Below are positions 7,544 to 13,317 of a stretch of 13,317 bases of DNA, piece after piece. The stretch is from Candidatus Omnitrophota bacterium (GTDB lineage Bacteria > Omnitrophota > Gorgyraeia > Gygaellales > Profunditerraquicolaceae): assembly GCA_903907475.1 (NCBI GenBank), contig CAIVOB010000052.1, positions 1 to 13,317 of the forward strand, written 5' to 3'. Every line of letters begins with the position of its first letter. Position 1 is the stretch's first letter. The position numbers and the translations under genes are program-made. The notes under the pieces are model-generated. The model was not told the origin of the DNA. It made no database searches and saw only the letters and a program-made list of their open reading frames with translations.

Positions 7544-8929
7544 ATGTCAACGAAAAAATTTTTACTTGACGAAAAAGATATTCCCCGGCAGTGGTATAAT
7601 TTGGCGGCAGATTTACATGGGCCGCTACAGCCGCCTTTAGCTCCTAATGGTGCGCCACTTAAGCCACAGATGTTGGCAAAGATTTTTCCTGGTAATATTA
7701 TCGAACAGGAAGTTTCCCGGCAGCGTTGGATCGATATTCCGGAAGGAATTTTAGAGCTTTTAACTCTTTGGCGGCCGGCCCCTTTACGCCGCGCCAAGAG
7801 GTTAGAAGAATACTTAAAAACTCCGGCGCATATTTATTATAAAGACGAAAGTATGAGTCCTGCTGGCAGTCATAAACCCAATACTGCGGTGGCACAAGCT
7901 TGGTACAATAAAAAATTCGGCATTAAAAGATTGACTACCGAGACCGGTGCCGGACAGTGGGGGTCGGCTTTAGCTTTTGCTTGTAATCTGATTGGTTTAG
8001 AGTGTAAAGTTTATATGGTGCGGATTAGTTTTGATCAAAAACCAATGCGGAAAGTAATGATGCAGGTTTGGAATGCTCAGTGCGTGGCGTCTCCTAGTCC
8101 TGATACGCATGCCGGCCGGCAGATTTTAAAACAAATGCCGCATACTCCGGGAAGCTTAGGAATTGCTATTAGTGAAGCAGTAGAAGACGCGTTGGCGGAT
8201 AAAAGCGGGAAATCTCGTTATAGTTTGGGTAGCGTTTTAAATCATGTTTTATTGCATCAGACGATTATCGGCCTGGAAGCGAAGAAACAATTATGTTTAG
8301 CGAAAGAAAAAGGCCCGGATGTCGTGATCGGTTGCGTAGGCGGAGGAAGTAATTTTGCGGGAATTGCTTTCCCTTTTATTTGTGATAAAATCCATGGTAA
8401 AAAAATTGAAATTATCCCCGTTGAACCGACGGCTTGTCCAACTTTAACTAAGGGGCCATTTACTTATGATTTTGGTGATACTGCCGGACTTACGCCATTA
8501 TTAGCGATGCATACTTTGGGCCATGGTTTTGTCCCGGAACCGATTCACGCCGGTGGCTTGCGTTATCACGGGATGGCTCCTTTAGTGAGCCAGGCAGCAG
8601 TAGAAGGTTTAATTACTCCTCGCGCTTATGATCAGGTTAAATGTTATGAATCGGCAATGCTTTGGGCGCAAACGGAAGGAACAATTTGTGCTCCGGAAAC
8701 AAGCCACGCGATTGCTGCGACCATTGATGAAGCTCTGAAAGCCAAAAAGGAAGGCAAGAAAAAAGTAATTTTATTTTGTTATAGCGGACATGGGATGATG
8801 GATTTAGCCGGTTATGATAAATTTTTATCCGGGAAATTAACCCGGTATGCTCTTCCTTTGGGGAAATTACGTAAATCTTTAGCGGCGCTAAAAAGATTTC
8901 CTAAAATTAAAAGGTCACGAAAGGAGTAA
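7544..8929 (+). CDS. trpB: Tryptophan synthase beta chain, TrpB2-type
   Basis: PLP enzyme expected to condense indole with serine to give tryptophan. At 461 residues it is longer than canonical TrpB1 (~400), and its N-terminal extension (about residues 1-75, with [14 protein letters not shown]) is characteristic of the TrpB2 group. Active-site motifs: GSHKPNTA with Schiff-base Lys111, TETGAGQWG at 132-140 with Glu133 matching the catalytic Glu of TrpB, the phosphate-binding GGGSN at 266-270, and SGHGMMDL at 414-421. The last ~25 residues are strongly basic. No trpA or other trp gene is in the window. TrpB2 enzymes usually lack the residues for TrpA contact and may act alone as an indole scavenger or serine-using synthase; an annotation as plain trpB is therefore provisional. 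Confidence 0.93.
   Translation: MSTKKFLLDEKDIPRQWYNLAADLHGPLQPPLAPNGAPLKPQMLAKIFPGNIIEQEVSRQRWIDIPEGILELLTLWRPAPLRRAKRLEEYLKTPAHIYYKDESMSPAGSHKPNTAVAQAWYNKKFGIKRLTTETGAGQWGSALAFACNLIGLECKVYMVRISFDQKPMRKVMMQVWNAQCVASPSPDTHAGRQILKQMPHTPGSLGIAISEAVEDALADKSGKSRYSLGSVLNHVLLHQTIIGLEAKKQLCLAKEKGPDVVIGCVGGGSNFAGIAFPFICDKIHGKKIEIIPVEPTACPTLTKGPFTYDFGDTAGLTPLLAMHTLGHGFVPEPIHAGGLRYHGMAPLVSQAAVEGLITPRAYDQVKCYESAMLWAQTEGTICAPETSHAIAATIDEALKAKKEGKKKVILFCYSGHGMMDLAGYDKFLSGKLTRYALPLGKLRKSLAALKRFPKIKRSRKE
8921..8926 (+). promoter_or_regulatory. Shine-Dalgarno that supports a GTG start
   Basis: AAGGAG lies inside the last codons of the TrpB2 gene, 10 bases before GTG 8937. There is no ATG between it and the hydrophobic N-terminal segment of the next protein, so GTG is the likely start. 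Confidence 0.65.
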
Positions 8930-8936
8930 GATTTAA

Positions 8937-9650
8937 GTGCCTGAATTTAAAAAATATAGTTTTTTTATTTTGGGATTAGCGCTGTTTATCTTGTTGAGTT
9001 ACAATATTTATTTACAGGCGGATACTTTATATTTAAAGAGTGGTCGGAGCATCGAAGGTTTAATTAAAAAAGAAGACGCCGAAATGGTAGATCTAAATAT
9101 TGGGTTTGGCTCAATGAAGTTTTTTAAGAGTGATATTGAAAGTATTCAAAAATCTTCTCGGGAGGATACTGCTCTTATTAAAGAGAAGTGGGAAGAGGAT
9201 AAATTCAAAGAACAGGATAAAATGCGTCAAGCTCAAATACGCAAAGAACGTCTTCCGCAATCAGTAGAGGTGGATTCTCAAAACGGGCATATTATGGTTA
9301 ATGCGGTGATAGACCGGAAAGTGCAGGCAAATTTGTTGTTAGATACCGGTTCTTCCCTGGTGGTGTTAGCAAATAGTTTAGCTAATAGCTTAGGTATTGA
9401 CTCTCGGCCTGGGCGTAATGATACAATGTTTATGATTTTAGCTGATGGAAGGAAAGTTAAAGTGCAAAGAGTGGTTTTAGGAAGCGTTAAAGTTCAGGGG
9501 TCTGAAGTTAGGAATGTGGAAGCGGCGATTTTACCGGCGGATGAGAGCACGAGGAATAATTTCGATGGATTATTAGGAATGTCTTTTTTAAGAAATTTTA
9601 ATTTTAGAGTGGATCAAAAGAATAATAATTTAATTTTGGAGAAATTATAA
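8937..9650 (+). CDS. Membrane-anchored retropepsin-like aspartic protease
   Basis: A 237-residue protein with three visible parts. First, a hydrophobic segment at about 8-26 after MPEFKKY: either a signal anchor or an uncleaved signal peptide, placing the rest outside the cytoplasm. Second, a small beta-rich unit (29-73, DTLYLKSGRSIEGLI) and a charged, probably helical stalk (78-106). Third, a retropepsin-like domain (about 109-237) with the catalytic LLLDTGSS at 133-140 (Asp136) and the closing GLLGMSFLRNF at 211-221. Only one DTG is present, so it should work as a homodimer, as retropepsins do. The GTG start has AAGGAG upstream. Substrate is unknown; related bacterial proteins are annotated as clan AA or TIGR02281-like proteases. 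The next ORF starts immediately after its stop. Confidence 0.85.
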   Translation: MPEFKKYSFFILGLALFILLSYNIYLQADTLYLKSGRSIEGLIKKEDAEMVDLNIGFGSMKFFKSDIESIQKSSREDTALIKEKWEEDKFKEQDKMRQAQIRKERLPQSVEVDSQNGHIMVNAVIDRKVQANLLLDTGSSLVVLANSLANSLGIDSRPGRNDTMFMILADGRKVKVQRVVLGSVKVQGSEVRNVEAAILPADESTRNNFDGLLGMSFLRNFNFRVDQKNNNLILEKL

Positions 9651-10067
9651 ATGAAAGCTTACACCGAATACCTTTATTTTACCACGCGGCAAAAACAGGA
9701 GTTTATTAATATTACCGATCAAGTGAATGGGGCTTTGAAAAAAAGCGGGATTCAAGAAGGGTTATGTTTAGTGAATCCAATGCATATTACCGCCAGTGTT
9801 TTTATTAATGATGATGAGGGTGGTTTACATGAAGATTTTACGCTTTGGTTGGAAAAGTTAGCACCTTTTGGTAAAGATAAATATCGACATAATCTTACCG
9901 GCGAAGATAATGGGGACGCGCATTTAAAACGGACAATTATGGGCCGCGAAGTGGTGGTGGCGGTAACTGGTGGCAAGTTAGATTTTGGGCCTTGGGAACA
10001 GATTTTTTACGGTGAATTTGATGGGCAGCGTAAGAAGCGGGTGTTAGTTAAAATCATCGGGGAGTAG
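9651..10067 (+). CDS. YjbQ/UPF0047 family protein
   Basis: A 138-residue YjbQ-family protein, complete for the family. Conserved residues are seen in order: [12 protein letters not shown] (43-54, His45), Asp62, YRHN (78-81), Asn87 and AHLKRTIMG (90-98), [19 protein letters not shown] (107-125) with Trp115, Glu122 and Asp124, then Arg127. Members have been linked to a weak thiamine-phosphate-synthase activity in E. coli YjbQ, but the true function is unsettled; no thiamine gene is nearby. No signal peptide is present. The ATG follows the protease TAA with no gap, so translation is probably coupled. The fold assignment is firm and the reaction is not. Confidence 0.9.
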   Translation: MKAYTEYLYFTTRQKQEFINITDQVNGALKKSGIQEGLCLVNPMHITASVFINDDEGGLHEDFTLWLEKLAPFGKDKYRHNLTGEDNGDAHLKRTIMGREVVVAVTGGKLDFGPWEQIFYGEFDGQRKKRVLVKIIGE

Positions 10068-10087
10068 TTTCTAATTTTGAGGTTTTT

Positions 10088-11038
10088 ATGAAAATTAAAA
10101 ATACGGAAATTAAAGTAGTTTTAGGTGATATTACCGAAATTCAAGCTGAGGCATTAGTGAATGCGGCTAATAATAAATTAGTGATGGGTGGTGGAGTAGC
10201 TGGAGCAATTAAGCAAAAGGGTGGTAAGATTATTGAGGAGGAGGCACTCAAAAGATCTCCGATTGAAATTGGTCAGGCGGTGGCGACTTCTGCTGGTAAG
10301 TTATCTGCTAAATATGTAATTCATGCTGCAACCATGGATATGAGTTTTAAAACCGATGAAGTAAAGATTCGTAATGCCGCTAAGAATTCATTAAGAATTG
10401 CGGAAGAGTTAAAAATTAAATCACTGGTTTTCCCGGCTTTAGGTTGCGGCACCGGAGGGTTTAGTCTATTGGCAGCTGCTAAAATTATGTCGCAGGAGGT
10501 GCTAAAGCATTTGCGTGATGAAAATTCTATATTAAAAGAAATTACCTTTTGTTTAAATAATCAAGAAGCTTTGAAGGTTTTTCAAAAAGGAGTTTTGGGT
10601 TATTTAGAATATGTGACGACTAAATTATCTGGCGGGCCTTTTGTAACCGTGGATGCTTTAATTGAGTTACCCGAAGGAATTGTTATTATTCAAAGAAGTA
10701 ACCCACCTTTTGGTTGGGCGCTTCCAGGTGGGTTTGTAGATTATGGCGAAAGTTTAGAGGATGCTGTCATTCGGGAAGCTAAAGAAGAGACAAATTTAGA
10801 TTTAACGGAAGTTAAACAGTTTCATACTTATTCTGATCCTCGGCGCGATCCGCGTTTTCATACTATTGGCACGGTATTTATCGCCAAAGGTAAAGGTACG
10901 CCACGCGCTGGAGATGATGCTGCGAGTTTAAAAGTTATGACTCGAGAGGAAATTGAAAAGATTGATTTTGCTTTTGACCATAAAAAAATTCTGCAGGATT
11001 ACTTGCTCACTGGGGCACACCGACGTAATACCTATTAG
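10088..11038 (+). CDS. Macro domain - Nudix hydrolase fusion
   Basis: A 316-residue cytosolic protein joining two ADP-ribose-related domains. Residues 1 to about 170 are a macro domain: GDI at 13-15, ALVNAANN (22-29), GGGVAGAI (34-41) and [11 protein letters not shown] (115-125). Residues 180-308 are a Nudix domain: GGFVDYGES then REAKEET, which satisfies GX5EX7REUXEE with G215, E221, R229, E230, E233 and E234; the usual Gly after EE-T is Asn236. [11 protein letters not shown] (249-259) is typical of ADP-ribose-pyrophosphatase-like Nudix proteins. The catalytic Asp of the MacroD loop (GGGVDGAI) is Ala38 here, as in Af1521-like macro domains. Likely chemistry is to bind or release ADP-ribose and hydrolyse it to AMP and ribose 5-phosphate (inference). 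The start has GAGG 5 bases upstream. It is the last gene of the operon. Confidence 0.9.
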   Translation: MKIKNTEIKVVLGDITEIQAEALVNAANNKLVMGGGVAGAIKQKGGKIIEEEALKRSPIEIGQAVATSAGKLSAKYVIHAATMDMSFKTDEVKIRNAAKNSLRIAEELKIKSLVFPALGCGTGGFSLLAAAKIMSQEVLKHLRDENSILKEITFCLNNQEALKVFQKGVLGYLEYVTTKLSGGPFVTVDALIELPEGIVIIQRSNPPFGWALPGGFVDYGESLEDAVIREAKEETNLDLTEVKQFHTYSDPRRDPRFHTIGTVFIAKGKGTPRAGDDAASLKVMTREEIEKIDFAFDHKKILQDYLLTGAHRRNTY

Positions 11039-11048
11039 CGTCGGGTGT
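11017..11048. terminator. Hairpin between convergent genes, candidate terminator
   Basis: Imperfect stem of about 13 pairs: ACACC/GGTGT, GACG/CGTC and TAAT/ATTA with single-base bulges at 11038 and 11043 and a four-base loop (11030-11033). It spans the last codons and stop of the macro-Nudix gene and lies 17 bases from the end of the convergent helicase gene. No proper T-run follows on either strand (TTAAAGTTT on the + side), so termination may be weak or Rho-assisted. Confidence 0.4.
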
Positions 11049-11064
11049 TAAAGTTTAAACAGAA

Positions 11065-12945
11065 TTAGCCTTCCCGCAGTTGTTTTTCCGCATCAACGAT
11101 ATCGCGATTAATTACCCGGATGGTTTCTTTGATCTTATCTTTGAGCAAATAAGATGCTACCGGGGCTTGAGAAATTTCTCTAAGCACCTGGACGCTCATG
11201 CGAAAATAGCGCACTACTTCGCCTTCGTCGCAATCTGTCATTTGTAGGGTTTTGGCAAAATTTGTTCCCCGTAACCAGGTTTCCATACTCGAGCAAAGGT
11301 GAAAATAGGGGAGTTTGCTAAAAGGATAAATTTTGTAGCGGCGTTCTTTGCCTTTAATTTGATCATAAATTTGTTCGCAAGTTCTTTTTAGATGTTGACT
11401 AGTTTTAGAGATTCCGATTGGCATGCGTTGATTTTTACGCGGTTCGAAAACTACTGAGGCGGCAACTACCCCTAATCCAAATTCGTCTAATTGCTCTAAA
11501 ATGTTTTGTTCGTATAATTCGGCTAAAACCAGTTCGTAACCATAGATGGTTTTAGCAAATTTTCCCTTAGCGGTAAGTTCCTTATTATAAATGTATCCGT
11601 TTTCTTGTAACATTTTGAGTTTGGCTTCTAAAAGTTTTAAAGCTTGTTTTTGTTCATTTTTATGTGATTGATAGAAATGTAAGGAGAGTGGGTAAACTTT
11701 AAATAAGTCTTCCTGGTATTTTTCGTACAGATTTAAAATTGTGGCGTAAGATGTATTCCATTGACTACGCACTTCTTCGGGTTGTCCAAAAATAATTCGG
11801 CGTACTTCTTCGTAATTTATTCTTTGGGGGTTAACGCGGGTATAGACAAAACCTTCCTTGTCTATACCTCGTCTTCCGGCCCGACCCGCCATTTGGTAGA
11901 AATCCCGGGTTTTTAAATTTCGGACATAGGTGCCGTAAAATTTACGTAGTCCGTCAAACATTACCGAGCGGCTGGGCATATTAATCCCCAGAGCAAAAGT
12001 TTCGGTGGTAAAAATTACTTTCAAGAGCCGGCTGGTAAAAAGTTGTTCAATTACTTCTTTAAGTGTTGGTAGCATTCCGGCGTGGTGATAGGCAATGCCG
12101 CGTTGGATGAGCGGAAACATAAGTTGAGCGGATTGTTCATGTTTTAAATTAAACCGCGCGACGAGCGCTTCATATTTTTCTGTGATTTCTTTGGTTTCTT
12201 CAGGATTGAGAAATTTGAAGCCATATAAATCCTGCGCGAGTTCTTCGGCGCGTTTGCGGCTAAAAACAAAATAAATTGCCGGCAGTCCTTCTTTAGCTTG
12301 GAGATAAGTAATTAGCGAGTGGAGGCGGTTAGGTTTACTGGAGCGCAGGCGCTTTAATTGTTCTAATTTATCGACGACGACATCGGCGCATTGAAAAGCA
12401 AAATGCAAGGGTACTGGACGTTCTTTTTCAATTACTACTTTGACAGTTTTATTATGAATCGACTCAATCCAGCGGGCGAATTGTTCAATATTAGGAATGG
12501 TAGCGGATAATCCGAGTAAATTCATGTGTTTAGGCAGAAAGATTAAAGATTCTTCCCAAACCGTTCCGCGCTCAGGGTTATCGATGTAATGAATTTCATC
12601 AAAAATAATCCAGGAATATTTATTTAAACTTTCTGGTTCATCTAAAATTTTATTTCGGAAAATTTCGGTGGTCATAATTAAAATCGGAGCCTGAGGGTTA
12701 ATAGAGACATCTCCGGTAAGGATTCCGATATTATCCTGGAACTGGCCTTTAAAATCGCGAAATTTTTGATTGGAGAGCGCTTTGATTGGAGCAGTATAAA
12801 TTACTCCTAAGTTTTTGCGGATCGCGCCTTCAATAATATATTCGGCGATCGCGGTTTTTCCGGCGCCCGTGGGAGCAGAAACAATTACGGAATGACCGTT
12901 ATCAATATGGTCAATAGCTTCTTGTTGGAATCGATCGTAGATCAT
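11065..12945 (-). CDS. Ski2/Mtr4-like superfamily 2 RNA helicase
   Basis: ATP-dependent helicase of 626 residues, expected to unwind RNA in decay or quality control. Motifs: Q-motif-like FQQEAI (6-11), Walker A APTGAGKT (24-31), TAPIKALSNQK (51-61), LTGDV (76-80), DEIH box (116-119), LSATIPN (146-152), ALGINMPSRSV (318-328) and motif VI QMAGRAGRRG (351-360). This is the Ski2-like pattern rather than RecQ or UvrB. The C-terminal part (about 430-626) matches a DSHCT-like domain, with DCDEGEVVRYFRMSVQVLREI (571-591) as the telltale stretch. No Ski2/Mtr4 insertion (arch) is present, so it is a short bacterial version, comparable to HelY-type proteins. It is transcribed convergently to the long + strand operon and has its own promoter; a leaderless start is likely. 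Start ATG at 12943-12945 gives a complete N-terminus. Confidence 0.92.
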   Translation of the reverse strand: MIYDRFQQEAIDHIDNGHSVIVSAPTGAGKTAIAEYIIEGAIRKNLGVIYTAPIKALSNQKFRDFKGQFQDNIGILTGDVSINPQAPILIMTTEIFRNKILDEPESLNKYSWIIFDEIHYIDNPERGTVWEESLIFLPKHMNLLGLSATIPNIEQFARWIESIHNKTVKVVIEKERPVPLHFAFQCADVVVDKLEQLKRLRSSKPNRLHSLITYLQAKEGLPAIYFVFSRKRAEELAQDLYGFKFLNPEETKEITEKYEALVARFNLKHEQSAQLMFPLIQRGIAYHHAGMLPTLKEVIEQLFTSRLLKVIFTTETFALGINMPSRSVMFDGLRKFYGTYVRNLKTRDFYQMAGRAGRRGIDKEGFVYTRVNPQRINYEEVRRIIFGQPEEVRSQWNTSYATILNLYEKYQEDLFKVYPLSLHFYQSHKNEQKQALKLLEAKLKMLQENGYIYNKELTAKGKFAKTIYGYELVLAELYEQNILEQLDEFGLGVVAASVVFEPRKNQRMPIGISKTSQHLKRTCEQIYDQIKGKERRYKIYPFSKLPYFHLCSSMETWLRGTNFAKTLQMTDCDEGEVVRYFRMSVQVLREISQAPVASYLLKDKIKETIRVINRDIVDAEKQLREG

Positions 12946-12952
12946 GATTTCT

Positions 12953-12980
12953 ATTATAAGTGAAAATCTCTTAATCGCAA
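12953..12980 (-). promoter_or_regulatory. Sigma70-type promoter of the helicase gene, probably leaderless
   Basis: On the - strand a perfect -10 box TATAAT (12953-12958) is preceded, after a 16-base spacer, by TTGCGA (12975-12980; four of six bases match TTGACA). The expected transcription start, 6-8 bases below the -10, falls at or next to the A of the helicase ATG, and no Shine-Dalgarno sequence is present. Both points suggest a leaderless mRNA. Confidence 0.55.
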
Positions 12981-13000
12981 TATAATATTAGTGAATTCTG

Positions 13001-13192
13001 TATATTTTGTCCTTCGGATATTGTTCCGCGTGCGAAGTTTTTCGCCGTGTGCTGCGGCTTACGACTCACTCCCGGATGACTTTCGCTAAGTGAAGTGTCC
13101 TCCGTTCGTCGTAATTCCTTGCACACTACCATAAGTAGAAGAGCCGAAAAACTTCTAATGCACGCTTCACAATATCCTCCGCACAAAATATA
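13001..13192. repeat. 192-bp imperfect inverted repeat (MITE-like or structured RNA element)
   Basis: Six collinear blocks on the left arm pair with the right arm in mirrored order: TATATTTTGT (13001-13010 with 13183-13192), GGATATTGT (13016-13024 with 13169-13177), GCGTGC (13028-13033 with 13160-13165), GAAGTTTTTCG (13034-13044 with 13145-13155), GTGTGC (13047-13052 with 13121-13126) and TTACGAC (13059-13065 with 13108-13114). That makes 49 matched positions. The 18 extra bases on the right arm overlap a small hairpin (CTAC/GTAG, 13126-13138), and the centre has ACTT/AAGT (13079-13091). G+C is 46%, higher than the flanks. The ends begin and finish with TA, as in Tc1/mariner or IS630-type MITEs. 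No transposase is present. Confidence 0.65.
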
Positions 13193-13258
13193 AACTAAAT
13201 CTGTCTATTAGCGGGTGGCTGGACTTGGATTTGAGCGGGGCGTAAAGGCAAGGAGCGG

Positions 13259-13304
13259 GCCCCGTTACATCTCCGTAATTCTAATTGTAGAGATGTAACG
13301 GGGC
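13259..13304. repeat. Perfect 15-bp-stem palindrome (REP-like hairpin)
   Basis: GCCCCGTTACATCTC (13259-13273) is the exact reverse complement of GAGATGTAACGGGGC (13290-13304), with a 16-base AT-rich loop. There is no T-run on either side, so a simple intrinsic terminator is unlikely. GTAG at 13287-13290 abuts the right arm; REP sequences recognised by RAYT transposases pair a GTAG-type tetranucleotide with a hairpin, but normally outside the stem, so this is only suggestive. Confidence 0.65.
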
Positions 13305-13317
13305 GGGCATGGTTCCG

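Larger units (their letters stand above)
12946..13317. other. Gene-poor terminal stretch with palindromic elements
   Basis: No convincing coding sequence in 372 bases. It holds the helicase promoter, a 192-bp imperfect inverted repeat (13001-13192), a G-rich spacer (13193-13258) in which GAGCGGG occurs twice (13233-13239 and 13253-13259), and a 15-bp perfect palindrome (13259-13304). An ATG at 13309 near the window edge could begin a gene but cannot be judged from three codons. Confidence 0.7.

Noticed and set aside
7528..7797. 89-codon - strand ORF opposite the start of the TrpB2 gene
   Set aside because: It lies wholly antisense to a clearly conserved gene, with no ribosome site or domain signature.
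9651..11038. YjbQ plus macro-Nudix as a dedicated defence or toxin-antitoxin pair
   Set aside because: Adjacent but with no toxin-like partner, ADP-ribosyltransferase or mobile-element context in the operon; the surroundings are housekeeping genes.
12971..13186. 71-codon ORF on the - strand covering the inverted repeat
   Set aside because: Its translation has no recognisable domain and is explained by the palindromic element; the helicase promoter also lies at its end.
13001..13192. Integron attC site
   Set aside because: The terminal core GTTRRRY / RYYYAAC boxes are absent and there is no integrase or cassette; the MITE or structured-RNA reading fits better.
13259..13304. Ordinary Rho-independent terminator
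   Set aside because: No run of T follows the stem on either strand, and no gene in the window ends just upstream of it.
13309..13317. Possible gene start (ATG GTT CCG) at the right edge
   Set aside because: Only three codons are visible and there is no ribosome site upstream.

Overview
The window looks like a piece of an AT-leaning bacterial chromosome (about 40% G+C by eye), probably from a Gram-negative-type, little-studied lineage. The AsmA-like envelope protein argues for an outer membrane. The gene content (arginine-phosphatase-type LMW phosphatase, RpiB, GlyA, dCMP deaminase, NrdR, bifunctional nuclease, TrpB2-type synthase, AsmA-like protein) resembles what I recall of uncultured phyla such as Omnitrophota. 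That taxonomic guess is an inference and cannot be proven from the window.

Positions 1-11038 hold twelve genes, all on the + strand, packed with overlaps or gaps of at most about 45 bases, so they read as one long operon or a few overlapping transcripts. In order: a 5'-truncated low-molecular-weight phosphatase; RpiB-type sugar-phosphate isomerase; serine hydroxymethyltransferase (glyA); dCMP/CMP deaminase; NrdR; a bifunctional-nuclease (DUF151) protein; a CCA-adding-type nucleotidyltransferase with an HD domain; a large AsmA-like membrane-anchored protein; a TrpB2-type tryptophan synthase beta chain with no trpA partner; a membrane-anchored retropepsin-like protease; a YjbQ/UPF0047 protein; and a macro-domain/Nudix fusion. 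RpiB, GlyA, dCMP deaminase and NrdR touch pentose phosphate, one-carbon and deoxynucleotide supply. The later genes cover RNA maturation, envelope, amino-acid and ADP-ribose functions and look like an ordinary housekeeping mixture rather than one pathway.

A hairpin at 11017-11048 separates this block from a convergent gene (11065-12945, - strand) for a Ski2/Mtr4-like RNA helicase. That gene has a good sigma70-type promoter placed so close that its transcript may be leaderless.

The last 372 bases (12946-13317) carry no convincing gene but are rich in structure: a 192-bp imperfect inverted repeat built of six collinear matching blocks (13001-13192), and a perfect 15-bp-stem palindrome (13259-13304). 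These look like small mobile or REP/MITE-type elements or structured-RNA sequences. They, together with the macro-Nudix fusion, are the most unusual things in the window. I found no CRISPR array, rRNA, tRNA or recognisable transposase, and no clear evidence of a new multi-gene system.
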